A stretch of 64,000 bases of DNA from Argentina anserina (GCF_933775445.1 NW_026089461.1:1-64000); one strand, 5' to 3'; counted from the stretch's first letter, positions 37,028-50,294 are shown. Notes: a model not told the origin generated them from the sequence alone. A program made the numbers and translations.

Positions 37028-37130
37028 TGTAAAAAGCTACAAAAACTAGACTCAAAGATATTTGTTTCCATATAAAGCACATCTTCCAACGCCCTATGAG
37101 CTGGGAGATACAGTCTGCCGAACTCGACGG
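37028..37130 (-). repeat. Degenerate copy of an LTR motif inside the internal region
   Basis: The + strand reads ACTAGACTCAAAGATATTTG and then TTCCATATAAAGCACATCTTC. It resembles the LTR segment ACTAGACTCAAATACC / TTCCATATAAAGTAGGTCTTC (near 34584-34630) and more weakly a second LTR segment near 34040-34110. It shows LTR sequence, or a shared ancestral repeat, within the interior. Confidence 0.7.
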
Positions 37131-37267
37131 ACTGTTTCTGCCAGATTCTGTTGAACGAAAATGTTTTGCTCCTCTTCACGTTTTCTCGAAAACTAACCTA
37201 CACACACACAAAACAAATCAAAAAGAACAAAAATAAATAAAAACAATAAATATAAAAGAAAAAAAAT

Positions 37268-37290
37268 TGGGTTGCCTCCCAACAAGCGCT
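37268..37290 (-). other. GGGAGGCAACCC box in the element leader
   Basis: On the element strand the sequence contains AGCGCTTGTTGGGAGGCAAC. I recall this kind of box from plant gypsy-like elements. Its function is unknown to me. Confidence 0.4.
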
Positions 37291-38400
37291 TATGTTTAAA
37301 GTCTAATAGCTTAGACCGAGTTTTCCTTTCAATCATTTTGTAGGTGACACATTATGGGGTTTCTCTTTCGCCATTTTGTTGTCCAACCTTGTAGTATATT
37401 ATGAAGCTCATTGCTGGTCACTTCACTATAAATCTGTAAAATCTCAATTAAAATCATTAGTGTAAGTGGGAACCTACCAAACATAACATAGGACGTGAGG
37501 TCCTTAAGAGACTATGTTCCTCTAGCCATATGATATTCCGTGGAATTTAAAATGCAACATGAATGAGATGCAAAATGAATGCAATTAGAATAAATAATGA
37601 AGATGCAATGCAAAAGTTAGAGAATAACAATTAGGAAGTCATTGTATATACAAGTCACAAATATGTCAAAAGTCATTTAAATATAATAAGCACATGTTAA
37701 GGGGAAAACGAAACGAAAACAAGCTTAACAACCAATCCAACATGATGTCAAATCTTATGTTTAAGTTCGTTTTAATTTCTGAACTCAAAAACCTGATAAA
37801 GTATACACAATTACAATTACTATATGTCAATTTTTTTTACAAGTTACTTTTTAATCGATTTCATGCGTTAACATTCTTAAGTTGTCATTCAAATAATTAA
37901 ATGATCGATTGATTCTAAGTTGTAAACCAAGGTGGACGTGCGGCCTAAGTATGGATGCCTAGACACAAGTTTGAATCATTGTTTCAAATGGCCGGATAGC
38001 TAATTCAGAGATAGTGAACATGGTAGGACTCATTTGTTGAACTATGGAGGGCAAGCCCCCTATCGACTCCATCACCGAGATGTATGTCAGTCAATAGTTC
38101 TCTGAGATCCAATTTTGGTCCCATGCACCAGAGTAATGAAAAGCGTGCCCCTTACTCAGCTAGAAACAAACTTGGGTGTTAGACGAATCTCCAAGTGTTA
38201 ATAAAAGCCGCCCTCAACCTCATGCAAAAAATTTGGAAGAAAACATGAGGGGTTAAGGCTAATATTAACAAAAGGGACTTTACCTATTCCGTTCGATTTA
38301 CAACCTACAACAATCATGCATTCAATCATAAAAAATAACAACCTAAGATAAAATTACTATATGTTAGAATAACATAAGAAAAAATATAGAAATTTACAAA

Positions 38401-38453
38401 TTTACAATATGAACAGTGAAAATAATATACAAATTTACAATATGAACAGTGAA
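38401..38453. repeat. 33-bp-offset direct repeat near the primer site
   Basis: TTTACAATATGAACAGTGAA occurs at 38401-38420 and again at 38434-38453. This is a small tandem duplication about 35-85 bp from the primer-binding site. Confidence 0.85.
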
Positions 38454-38486
38454 TTCGAAATTAAAAGATTGGGATCCATAATGATG

Positions 38487-38506
38487 GATCCCCGGCAACG
38501 GCGCCA
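38487..38506 (-). other. Primer-binding site, tRNA-Asp type
   Basis: Two bases from the end of the 5' LTR the element strand reads TGGCGCCGTTGCCGGGGATC. The complement, GATCCCCGGCAACGGCGCCA, matches the 3' end of plant tRNA-Asp(GUC) as I recall it, over 20 bases including CCA. This fixes the direction of the element and marks it as competent for reverse transcription in trans. Confidence 0.85.
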
Positions 38507-38508
38507 TT

Positions 38509-40767
38509 TGATCGGTTCGATTACTCGAGATCAATATTAACCCTGTAAGCATCGTTAGTAGTATAAAGCAAGAGGGTATCGTTCACAAACCGGGGATCCA
38601 ACCAGGGTAAAGAATCACAAACATTTAACAACGAATTCATAAGAGTTTAAAAGATTTGAGATATATTTCGGTTCCAACAGAAAATAAACCTAAGCTAATA
38701 TATACATGTGATCAACCAACCAACACATAAGCAATTACCAAACAAATAACATAAGAACAAAGGTAACGAAATCTAATCTCAATTAACTTCATGCCATAAG
38801 GTTCATTATACATCCTAGAATCGGTTATGCAGTTAAGTTCCTCCCAAGGTTCCTAACTCAATGACACTTTAACACATTCGAACTCAGTCCCAACCTCATT
38901 CGAAATCTAACATACTTATCCTACCATGCAACTTCAAAGCCACGCATATTGAATTCATTAAGCATGTCACCTACTTAACCAACAATCATGCAATTCCAAA
39001 AATCACATAGAAAAGATAAACATATTCAAATGCACAAGTCTAACCGAACCTAGGCAATAATCGGTGAAGGTGACAAAGAACAAACAATTAATCAACTCCC
39101 AAGTATCAAAATCGTTTATAACTTTGGATTATTACACATGCGACGTCAACTTCCGGGTATCAATCACACACGTAAGTAAGAACACACCGAAAATCATTTA
39201 AATAAATAAACATAAACTCATGGCATAACACCTAAACTCATTGAATTAAAAATCGAAAACCTTAATTCATCATGTCATTCAAAAGTTACAAATATCTCAT
39301 AGACAAGAATAAAAATATCTTTAACAAAACCTAAACATAAATCATCCAAGAACAAGAACATAAAAACCCGAAAACTTAACATGAAGATCAAAGAGTTACA
39401 CTTTATAATTCTCCTCCCAAGGTTCCTTACAGAGGTAGCACGAGATCTTCAAGAGTATGGTATCCTAGGCTCCCAAGCTTTGGACAGAAAATATGATGAA
39501 GGGTGGTGAATTCGGATTCTATGATGCTTGGTGAATGAAAGTGTTTGGGCAGAGCTTTGGCAAGTCTTGTGAGCAAGGTTGATGATATGTTTCTGTGGAA
39601 TTGAGGTGCTATATATAGAGGAAGAAACCCAAGGGAGGATGGCCACAAAGTCCACAAAGTTGAAACCAAATTGGTTGAGGTTTCCTAGATTCGGCAGATC
39701 TGACCTTTGTCCCTTGTTGTGGCCATAACTTTCTCTCGAAAATAGATATTGAGATGATTCCAACTGGCAATTTCAACTAGACTTCCGTGGCTTTTCATCC
39801 ATATAAGGTACATTTTCTCAATCCTTTTGAGCTGTTCAGGAGAGCCTGTCAAAGTTGGATGATCTGCACTGCCAGAATTCTGATTTCTATAAGGATTGCA
39901 TATCTTTTGTATTAATTGCATATCTTCTTCCTCCTTTAATGCTGATTTCTTTTGCACAAATTTCTTCATTTGAATTAGGGAGGCAGAAAAAGTCTTAATT
40001 GTTGCAGCCATGTTTGATTTTTCTTACCTCTCCTCATTAAATTTGCTGCATGCCTTCTTTGACTTTCTTGCCTCTTCTCATTTAATTTGCTGCATGCCTT
40101 CTTTGACATTCTTTGGTGCTGGGATTTATGGACATTCTGATATATATTTGTGCTCTATTTGCAGGAGGAACAAAGTTCCAAGTTTCCCTCATAGCCCTTG
40201 GATCAAAAGCAAATCAATGGCTGAGATAATTCCGCCGAGTTCACTGGACCTCCGATCAATGATTCAGTCATATCTCTCTGTAGGAATAAGATATTGATTT
40301 GATTCCAAATCCTACAGAAACTAGACTCAAATACCTTTATTTCCATATAAAGTAGGTCTTCTAACTCGATCGGAGCTATCCAGGGGAGCCCGTCGAAGAT
40401 GGACTATGAATATTGACAGCATTTTGATTCTTGAATGGATTGGGCTTTTAAGTGTATTTTCTTCTCTTTCCTTGTGGAACTAGGATTGCTTTCCTTCTCC
40501 AACATGGATTTGTATTTCCTAATAAGAATAAGTATGTTAGAAACAAAGAAATACGAAAGGATGAATCCTACTCGAACAAGGAATCATATCTCAACAAGGA
40601 TTATTAACACTTAGCACGATTTCATCATCAATTCACTCATAATTGATATAAGCTCTACCTAGACACTTATTCTTACAAAAGAAACTAAAACATACTAAAT
40701 AAGAGGTAACAAAGAGTAAGAATAGGGCATAATCACATTAAGAACGTCACACTTTGTGCTCCTATCA
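38509..40767 (-). repeat. 5' LTR of element B
   Basis: 2,259 bp, with three differences seen from the 3' LTR at a constant 5,735-bp offset. It holds the TATA box (39609-39618) expected to drive the element transcript leftwards through the primer site. Confidence 0.96.
39609..39618 (-). promoter_or_regulatory. Putative TATA box of the active 5' LTR
   Basis: CTATATATAG is identical to the box in the other LTRs. As part of the 5' LTR it is the likely promoter for full-length element RNA. Confidence 0.65.
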
Positions 40768-42950
40768 TGTATCTTTTCATTTCTCGTTTGAGTATCTTTC
40801 TGTAAGGCTTTCGGATGCGAGTTTCTATTGAATTTGAGAGTTTTGCAAGTGTGGGAGTGTGTTTCTTTCAAACTGAGTATCTTTACATCGTTTGCGTATC
40901 TTTACTATTCCAATTGTGTATCTTTACATCGTTTGCGTATCTTTACTATTCAAATTGTGTATCTTTTCATTTCTCGTTTGAGTATCTTTCTGTAAGGCTT
41001 TCTGATGCGAGTTTCTATTGTATTTGAGAGTTTTGCAAGTGTGGGAGTGTGTTTCTTTCAAACTGAGTATCTTTACATCGTTTGCGTATCTTTACTATTC
41101 CAATTGTGTATCTTTTCATTTCTCGTTTGAGTATCTTTCTGTAAGGCTTCTGATGCGAGTTTCTATTGAATTTGAGAGTTTTGCAAGTGTGGGAGTGTGT
41201 TTCTTTCAAACTGAGTATCTTTACATCGTTTGCGTATCTTTACTATTCCAATTGTGTATCTTTACATCGTTTGCGTATCTTTAGTATTCCAATTGTGTAT
41301 CTTTTCATTTCTCGTTTGAGTATCTTTATGTAAGGCTTCTGATGCGAGTTTCTATTGTATTTGAGAGTTTTGCAAGTGTGGGAGTGTGTTTCTTTCAAAC
41401 TGTGTATCTTTACATCGTTTGCGTATCTTTACTATTCCAATTGTGTATCTTTTCATTTCTCGTTTGAGTATCTTTCTGTAAGGCTTCTGATGCGAGTTTC
41501 TATTGTATTTGAGAGTTTTGCAAGTGTGGGAGTGTGTTTCTTTCAAACTGAGTATCTTTACATCGTTTGCGTATCTATACTATTCCAATTGAGTATCTTT
41601 TCCTTTCTCGTTTGAGTATCTTTCTGTAAGGCTTTCTGATGCGAGTTTCTATTGAATTTGAGAGTTTTGCAAGTGTGCGAGTGTGTTTCTTTCAAACTGA
41701 GTATCTTTACATCGTTTCCGTATGTTTACTATTCCAATTGTGTATCTTTACATCGTTTGCGTATCTTTACTATTCCAATTGTGTATCTTTTCATTTCTCG
41801 TTTGAGTATCTTTCCGTAAGGCTTTCGGATGCGAGTTTCTATTGAATTTGAGAGTTTTGCAAGTGTGGGAGTGTGTTTCTTTCAAACTGAGTATCTTTAC
41901 ATCGTTTGCGTATCTTTACTATTCCAATTGTGTATCTTTAAATCGTTTGCGTATCTTTACTATTCCAATTGTGTATCTTTTCATTTCTCGTTTGAGTATC
42001 TTTCTGTAAGGCTTTCTGATGCGAGTTTCTATTGTATTTTAGAGTTTTGCAAGTCTGGGAGTGTGTTTCTTTCAAACTGAGTATCTTTACATCGTTTGCG
42101 TATCTTTACTATTCCAATTGTGTATCTTTTCATTTCTCGTTTGAGTATCTTTCTGTAAGGCTTTCGGATGCGAGTTTCTATTGAATTTGAGAGTTTTGCA
42201 AGTGTGGGAGTGTGTTTCTTTCAAACTGAGTATCTTTACATCGTTTGCGTATCTTTACTATTCCAATTGTGTATCTTTACATCGTTTATGTATCTTTACA
42301 ATTCCAATTGAGTATCTTTTCCTTTCTCGTTTGAGTATCTTTCTGTAAGGCTTTCTGATGCGAGTTTCTATTGAATTTGAGAGTTTTGCAAGTGTGGGAG
42401 TGTGTTTCTTTCAAACTGAGTATCTTTACATCGTTTGCGTATCTTTACTATTCCAATTGTGTATCTTTTCATTTCTCGTTTGAGTATCTTTCTGTAAGGC
42501 TTCTGATGCGAGTTTCTATTGTATTTGAGAGTTTTGCAAGTGTGGGAGTGTGTTTCTTTCAAACTGAGTATCTTTACATCGTTTGCATATCTTTACTATT
42601 CCAATTGCGTATCTTTTCATTTCTCGTTTGAGTATCTTTTTGTAGGGCTTCTGATGCGAGTTTCTATTGTATTTGAGAGTTTTGCAAGTGTGGGAGTGTG
42701 TTTCTTTCAAACTGAGTATCTTTACATCGTTTGCATATCTTTACTATTCCAATTGCGTATCTTTTCATTTCTCGTTTGAGTATCTTTTTGTAGGGCTTCT
42801 GATGCGAGTTTCTATTGTATTTGAGAGTTTTGCAAGTGTGTGAGTGTGTTTCCTTCAAACTGAGTATCTTTACATCGTTTGCGTATCTTTACTATTCCAA
42901 TTGTGTATCTTTTCATTTCTCGTTTGAGTATCTTTCTGTAAGGCTTTCTG

Positions 42951-44008
42951 ATGCGAGTTTCTATTGAGTTTGAGAGTTTTGCAAGTGTAGGAGTGTGTTT
43001 CTTTGAAACTGAGTATCTTTACATCGTTTGCGTATCTTTACTATTCCAATTGTGTATCTTTACATCGTTTGCGTATCTTTACTATTCCAATTGTGTATCT
43101 TTTCATTTCTCGTTTGAGTATCTTTCTGTAAGGCTTTCTGATGCGAGTTTCTATTGAATTTGAGAGTTTTGCAAGTGTGGGAGTGTGTTTCCTTCAAACT
43201 GAGTATCTTTACATCGTTTGCGTATCTTTACTATTCCAATTGTGTATCTTTACATCGTTTGCGTATCTTTATTATTCCAATTGTGTATCTTTTCATTTCT
43301 CGTTTGAGTATCTTTCTGTAAGGCTTTCTGATGCGAGTTTCTATTATATTTGAGAGTTTTGCAAGTGTGGGAGTGTGTTTCTTTCAAACTGAGTATCTTT
43401 ACATCGTTTGCGTATCTTTACTATTCCAGTTGTGTATCTTTTCATTTCTCGTTTGAGTATCTTTCTGTAAGGCTTTCGGATGCGAGTTTCTATTGAATTT
43501 GAGAGTTTTGCAAGTGTGGGAGTGTGTTTCTTTCAAACTGAGTATCTTTACATCGTTTGCGTATCTTTACTATTCCAATTGTGTATCTTTACATCGTTTG
43601 CGTATCTTTACTATTCCAATTGTGTATCTTTTCATTTCTCGTTTGAGTATCTTTCTGTAAGGCTTTCTGATGCGAGTTTCTATTGTATTTGAGAGTTTTG
43701 CAAGTGTGGGAGTGTGTTTCTTTCAAACTGAGTATCTTTACATCGTTTGCGTATCTTTACTATTCCAGTTGTGTATCTTTTCATTTCTCGTTTGAGTATC
43801 TTTCTGTAAGGCTTTCGGATGCGAGTTTCTATTGAATTTGAGAGTTTTGCAAGTGTGGGAGTGTGTTTCTTTCAAACTGAGTATCTTTACATCGTTTGCG
43901 TATCTTTACTATTCCAATTGTGTATCTTTACATCGTTTATGTATCTTTACAATTCCAATTGAGTATCTTTTCATTTCTCGTTTGAGTATCTTTCTGTAAG
44001 GCTTTCTG
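42951..44008 (+). repeat. 1,058-bp block 'X', copy 1 (six monomers)
   Basis: Six monomers spaced 190, 190, 149, 190, 149 and 190. Markers are TTGAGTTTGAG with GTGTAGGAG and CTTTGAAACTG, then TTCTATTATATTTG, TTCCAGTTG twice and the TTTATGTATC unit. The same order is found 7,344 bp downstream. Confidence 0.88.
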
Positions 44009-47000
44009 ATGCGAGTTTCTATTGAATTTGAGAGTTTTGCAAGTGTGGGAGTGTGTTTCTTTCAAACTGAGTATCTTTACATCGTTTGCGTATCTTTACT
44101 ATTCCAATTGTGTATCTTTACATCGTTTGCGTATCTTTACTATTCCAATTGTGTATCTTTTCATTTCTGGGTTGAGTATCTTTCTGTAAGGCTTTCTGTA
44201 GCGAGTTTCTATTGTATTTGAGAGTTTTGCAAGTGTGGGAGTGTGTTTCTTTCAAACTGAGTATCTTTACATCGTTTGCGTATCTTTACTATTCCAATTG
44301 TGTATCTTTTCATTTCTCGTTTGAGTATCTTTCTGTAAGGCTTCTGATGCGAGTTTCTATTGTATTTGAGAGTTTTGCAAGTGTGGGAGTGTGTTTCTTT
44401 CAAACTGTGTATCTTTACATCGTTTGCGTATCTTTACTATTCCAATTGTGTATCTTTTCATTTCTCGTTTGAGTATCTTTCTGTAAGGCTTCTGATGCGA
44501 GTTTCTATTGTATTTGAGAGTTTTGCAAGTGTGGGAGTGTGTTTCTTTCAAACTGAGTATCTTTACATCGTTTGCGTATCTTTACTATTCCAATTGTGTA
44601 TCTTTTCATTTCTCGTTTGAGTATCTTTCTGTAGGGCTTCTGATGCGAGTTTCTATTGTATTTGAGAGTTTTGCAAGTGTGGGAGTGTGTTTCTTTCAAA
44701 CTGTGTATCTTTACATCGTTTGCGTATCTTTACTATTCCAATTGTGTATCTTTTCATTTCTCGTTTGAGTATCTTTCTGTAAGGCTTCTGATGCGAGTTT
44801 CTATTGTATTTGAGAGTTTTGCAAGTGTGGGAGTGTGTTTCTTTCAAACTGAGTATCTTTACATCGTTTGCGTATCTTTACTATTCCAATTGTGTATCTT
44901 TTCATTTCTCGTTTGAGTATCTTTCTGTAAGGCTTTCTGATGCGAGTTTCTATTGAGTTTGAGAGTTTTGCAAGTGTAGGAGTGTGTTTCTTTCAAACTG
45001 AGTATCTTTACATCGTTTGCGTATCTTTACTATTCCAATTGTGTATCTTTACATCGTTTGCGTATCTTTACTATTCCAATTGTGTATCTTTTCATTTCTC
45101 GTTTGAGTATCTTTCTGTAAGGCTTTCTGATGCGAGTTTCTATTGAATTTGAGAGTTTTGCAAGTGTGGGAGTGTGTTTCCTTCAAACTGAGTATCTTTA
45201 CATCGTTTGCATATCTTTACTATTCCAATTGTGTATCTTTACATCATTTGCGTATCTTTACTATTCCGATTGTGTATCTTTTCATTTCTCGTTTGAGTAT
45301 CTTTCTATAAGGCTTCTGATGCGAGTTTCTATTGTATTTGAGAGTTTTGCAAGTGTGGGAGTGTGTTTCTTTCAATCTGAGTATCTTTACATCGTTTGCG
45401 TATCTTTACTATTCCAATTGTGTATCTTTTCATTTCCCGTTTGAGTATCTTTCTGTAAGGCTTTCTGATGCGAGTTTCTATTGAATTTGAGAGTTTTGCA
45501 AGTGTGGGAGTGTGTTTGTTTCAAACTGAGTATCTTTACATCGTTTGCGTATCTTTACTATTCCAATTGTGTATCTTTTCATTTCTCGTTTGAGTATCTT
45601 TCTGTAAGGCTTTCTGATACGAGTTTCTATTGAATTTGAGAGTTTTGCAAGTGTGGGAGTGTGTTTCTTTCAAACTGAGTATCTTTACATCGTTTGCGTA
45701 TGTTTACTATTCCAATTGTGTATCTTTACATCGTTTGCGTATCTTTACTATTCCAATTGTGTATCTTTTCATTTCTCGTTTGAGTATCTTTCTGTAAGGC
45801 TTTCGGATGTGAGTTTCTATTGAATTTGAGAGTTTTGCAAGTGTGGGAGTGTGTTTCTTTCAAACTGAGTATCTTTACATCGTTTGCGTATCTTTACTAT
45901 TCCAATTGTGTATCTTTACAATTCCAATTGAGTATCTTTTCATATCTCGTTTGAGTATCTTTCTGTAAGGCTTTCTGATGCGAGTTTCTATTGAATTTGA
46001 GAGTTTTGCAAGTGTGGGAGTGTGTTTCTTTCAAACTGAGTATCTTTACATCGTTTGCGTATCTTTACTATTCCAATTGTGTATCTTTACATCGTTTGCG
46101 TATCTTTACTATTCCAATTGTGTATCTTTTCATTTCTTGGTTGAGTATCTTTCTGTAAGGCTTTCTGATGCGAGTTTCTATTGTATTTGAGAGTTTTGCA
46201 AGTGTGGGAGTGTGTTTCTTTCAAACTGAGTATCTTTACATCGTTTGCGTATCTTTACTATTCCAATTGTGTATCTTTTCATTTCTCGTTTGAGTATCTT
46301 TCTGTAAGGCTTCTGATGCGAGTTTCTATTGTATTTGAGAGTTTTGCAAGTGTGGGAGTGTGTTTCTTTCAAACTGAGTATCTTTACATCGTTTGCGTAT
46401 CTTTACTATTCCAATTGTGTATCTTTTCATTTCTCGTTTGAGTATCTTTCTGTAGGGCTTCTGATGCGAGTTTCTATTGTATTTGAGAGTTTTGCAAGTG
46501 TGGGAGTGTGTTTCTTTCAAACTGAGTATCTTTACATCGTTTGCGTATCTTTACTATTCCAATTGTGTATCTTTTCATCGTTTGCGTATCTTTACTATTC
46601 CAATTGTGTATCTTTTCATTTCTCGTTTGAGTATCTTTCTGTAAGGCTTCTGATGCGAGTTTCTATTGAATTTGAGAGTTTTGCAAGTGTGGGAGTGTGT
46701 TTCTTTCAAACTGAGTATCTTTACATCGTTTGCGTATCTTTACTATTCCAATTGTGTATCTTTACATCGTTTGCGTATCTTTACTATTCCAATTGTGTAT
46801 CTTTTCATTTCTCGTTTGAGTATCTTTCTGTAAGGCTTTCTGATGCGAGTTTCTATTGTATTTGAGAGTTTTGCAAGTGTGGGAGTGTGTTTCTTTCAAA
46901 CTGAGTATCTTTACATCGTTTGCGTATCTTTACTATTCCAGTTGTGTATCTTTTCATTTCTCGTTTGAGTATCTTTCTGTAAGGCTTTCGGATGCGAGTT

Positions 47001-49665
47001 TCTATTGAATTTGAGAGTTTTGCAAGTGTGGGAGTGTGTTTCTTTCAAACTGAGTATCTTTACATCGTTTGCGTATCTTTACTATTCCAATTGTGTATCT
47101 TTACATCGTTTATGTATCTTTACAATTCCAATTGAGTATCTTTTCATTTCTCGTTTGAGTATCTTTCTGTAAGGCTTTCTGATGCGAGTTTCTATTGAAT
47201 TTGAGAGTTTTGCAAGTGTGGGAGTGTGTTTCTTTCAAACTGAGTATCTTTACATCGTTTGCGTATCTTTACTATTCCAATTGTGTATCTTTACATCGTT
47301 TGCGTATCTTTACTATTCCAATTGTGTATCTTTTCATTTCTGGGTTGAGTATCTTTCTGTAAGGCTTTCTGAAGCGAGTTTCTATTGTATTTGAGAGTTT
47401 TGCAAGTGTGGGAGTGTGTTTCTTTCAAACTGAGTATCTTTACATCGTTTGCGTATCTTTACTATTCCAATTGTGTATCTTTTCATTTCTCATTTGAGTA
47501 TCTTTCTGTAAGGCTTCTGATGCGAGTTTCTATTGTATTTGAGAGTTTTGCAAGTGTGGGAGTGTGTTTCTTTCAAACTGTGTATCTTTACATCGTTTGC
47601 GTATCTTTACTATTCCAATTGTGTATCTTTTCATTTCTCGTTTGAGTATCTTTCTGTAAGGCTTCTGATGCGAGTTTCTATTGTATTTGAGAGTTTTGCA
47701 AGTGTGGGAGTGTGTTTCTTTCAAACTGAGTATCTTTACATCGTTTGCGTATCTTTACTATTCCAATTGTGTATCTTTTCATTTCTCGTTTGAGTATCTT
47801 TCTGTAGGGCTTCTGATGCGAGTTTCTATTGTATTTGAGAGTTTTGCAAGTGTGGGAGTGTGTTTCTTTCAAACTGTGTATCTTTACATCGTTTGCGTAT
47901 CTTTACTATTCCAATTGTGTATCTTTTCATTTCTCGTTTGAGTATCTTTCTGTAAGGCTTCTGATGCGAGTTTCTATTGTATTTGAGAGTTTTGCAAGTG
48001 TGGGAGTGTGTTTCTTTCAAACTGAGTATCTTTACATCGTTTGCGTATCTTTACTATTCCAATTGTGTATCTTTTCATTTCTCGTTTGAGTATCTTTCTG
48101 TAAGGCTTTCTGATGCGAGTTTCTATTGAGTTTGAGAGTTTTGCAAGTGTAGGAGTGTGTTTCTTTCAAACTGAGTATCTTTACATCGTTTGCGTATCTT
48201 TACTATTCCAATTGTGTATCTTTACATCGTTTGCGTATCTTTACTATTCCAATTGTGTATCTTTTCATTTCTCGTTTGAGTATCTTTCTGTAAGGCTTTC
48301 TGATGCGAGTTTCTATTGAATTTGAGAGTTTTGCAAGTGTGGGAGTGTGTTTCCTTCAAACTGAGTATCTTTACATCGTTTGCATATCTTTACTATTCCA
48401 ATTGTGTATCTTTACATCATTTGCGTATCTTTACTATTCCGATTGTGTATCTTTTCATTTCTCGTTTGAGTATCTTTCTATAAGGCTTCTGATGCGAGTT
48501 TCTATTGTATTTGAGAGTTTTGCAAGTGTGGGAGTGTGTTTCTTTCAATCTGAGTATCTTTACATCGTTTGCGTATCTTTACTATTCCAATTGTGTATCT
48601 TTTCATTTCCCGTTTGAGTATCTTTCTGTAAGGCTTTCTGATGCGAGTTTCTATTGAATTTGAGAGTTTTGCAAGTGTGGGAGTGTGTTTGTTTCAAACT
48701 GAGTATCTTTACATCGTTTGCGTATCTTTACTATTCCAATTGTGTATCTTTTCATTTCTCGTTTGAGTATCTTTCTGTAAGGCTTTCTGATGCGAGTTTC
48801 TATTGAATTTGAGAGTTTTGCAAGTGTGGGAGTGTGTTTCTTTCAAACTGAGTATCTTTACATCGTTTGCGTATCTTTACTATTCCAATTGTGTATCTTT
48901 ACAATTCCAATTGAGTATCTTTTCATATCTCGTTTGAGTATCTTTCTGTAAGGCTTTCTGATGCGAGTTTCTATTGAATTTGAGAGTTTTGCAAGTGTGG
49001 GAGTGTGTTTCTTTCAAACTGAGTATCTTTACATCGTTTGCGTATCTTTACTATTCCAATTGTGTATCTTTACATCGTTTGCGTATCTTTACTATTCCAA
49101 TTGTGTATCTTTTCATTTCTTGGTTGAGTATCTTTCTGTAAGGCTTTCTGATGCGAGTTTCTATTGTATTTGAGAGTTTTGCAAGTGTGGGAGTGTGTTT
49201 CTTTCAAACTGAGTATCTTTACATCGTTTGCGTATCTTTACTATTCCAATTGTGTATCTTTTCATCGTTTGCGTATCTTTACTATTCCAATTGTGTATCT
49301 TTTCATTTCTCGTTTGAGTATCTTTCTGTAAGGCTTTCGGATGTGAGTTTCTATTGAATTTGAGAGTTTTGCAAGTGTGGGAGTGTGTTTCTTTCAAACT
49401 GAGTATCTTTACATCGTTTGCGTATCTTTACTATTCCAATTGTGTATCTTTACAATTCCAATTGAGTATCTTTTCATATCTCGTTTGAGTATCTTTCTGT
49501 AAGGCTTTCTGATGCGAGTTTCTATTGAATTTGAGAGTTTTGCAAGTGTGGGAGTGTGTTTCTTTCAAACTGAGTATCTTTACATCGTTTGCGTATCTTT
49601 ACTATTCCAATTGTGTATCTTTACATCGTTTGCGTATCTTTACTATTCCAATTGTGTATCTTTTC
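43141..49665 (+). repeat. 6.5-kb duplicated segment, copy 1
   Basis: Unit order and variants match 52411-58892 at an offset of 9,270 bp, then 9,268, then 9,227. The changes are a 2-bp loss in the second copy and one extra 41-bp subrepeat in this copy. The segment contains two related blocks of about 3.17 kb (starting at about 43490 and 46663, unit markers at 44009 and 47182). The second lacks one 190-bp unit present in the first near 45.6 kb. Confidence 0.85.
46568..46608 (+). repeat. Extra 41-bp subrepeat present in only one copy of the 6.5-kb duplication
   Basis: The module starts TATCTTTTCATCGTTTGCG, a hybrid of the tail box (TATCTTTTCAT) and the subrepeat (CATCGTTTGCG). The corresponding unit near 55817 has no such module. 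Similar hybrid starts are near 3091, 31297, 49262 and 58489. Confidence 0.85.
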
Positions 49666-50294
49666 ATTTCTCGTTTGAGTATCTTTCTGTAAGGCTTTCT
49701 GATGCGAGTTTCTATTGTATTTGAGAGTTTTGCAAGTGTGGGAGTGTGTTTCTTTCAACTGAGTATCTTTACATCGTTTGCGTATCTTTACTATTCCAAT
49801 TGTGTATCTTTTCATTTCTCGTTTGAGTTTTCTTTCTGTAAGGCTTCTGATGCGAGTTTCTATTGTATTTGAGAGTTTTGCAAGTGTGGGAGTGTGTTTC
49901 TTTCAATCTGAGTATCTTTACATCGTTTGCATATCTTTACTATTCCAATTGCGTATCTTTTCATTTCTCGTTTGAGTATCTTTTTGTAGGGCTTCTGATG
50001 CGAGTTTCTATTGTATTTGAGAGTTTTGCAAGTGTGGGAGTGTGTTTCTTTCAAACTGAGTATCTTTACATCGTTTGCATATCTTTACTATTCCAATTGC
50101 GTATCTTTTCATTTCTCGTTTGAGTATCTTTTTGTAGGGCTTCTGATGCGAGTTTCTATTGTATTTGAGAGTTTTGCAAGTGTGTGAGTGTGTTTCCTTC
50201 AAACTGAGTATCTTTACATCGTTTGCGTATCTTTACTATTCCAATTGTGTATCTTTTCATTTCTCGTTTGAGTATCTTTCTGTAAGGCTTTCTG

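Larger units (their letters stand above)
35033..38508 (-). other. Internal region of element B, non-coding
   Basis: This 3,476 bp lies between the LTRs and has no recognisable retrotransposon protein. On the minus strand, from 5' to 3', it holds the primer site, a leader of about 1.2 kb, a GGGAGGCAACCC box near 37270, a relic of an LTR-like motif near 37030-37130, two internal PPT-like boxes (36631-36643 and 35929-35943), a polypurine-rich stretch at 35842-35904 and the terminal PPT. The frames at 35630-35944 (+) and 37694-37900 (+) are antisense to the element, low in complexity and unlike any family I know. I do not call them genes. Confidence 0.88.
32774..40767 (-). mobile_element. Complete non-autonomous LTR retrotransposon 'B' (LARD-like)
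   Basis: This 7,994-bp element on the minus strand has a 5' LTR at 38509-40767, a primer-binding site, a 3,476-bp internal region, a terminal polypurine tract and a 3' LTR at 32774-35032, flanked by TGTAT duplications. The two LTRs are the same length (2,259 bp). I found three differences: 33703/39438, 34002/39737 and 34442/40177. This indicates a very recent insertion. The internal region has no gag, protease, reverse transcriptase, RNase H or integrase frame. The longest open frames are about 100 codons and low in complexity. Length, lack of coding and intact cis sites fit a large retrotransposon derivative mobilised by proteins of a related element, probably Ty3/gypsy. That superfamily call is inferred from the primer site and motifs, with no protein to confirm it. 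Confidence 0.94.
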
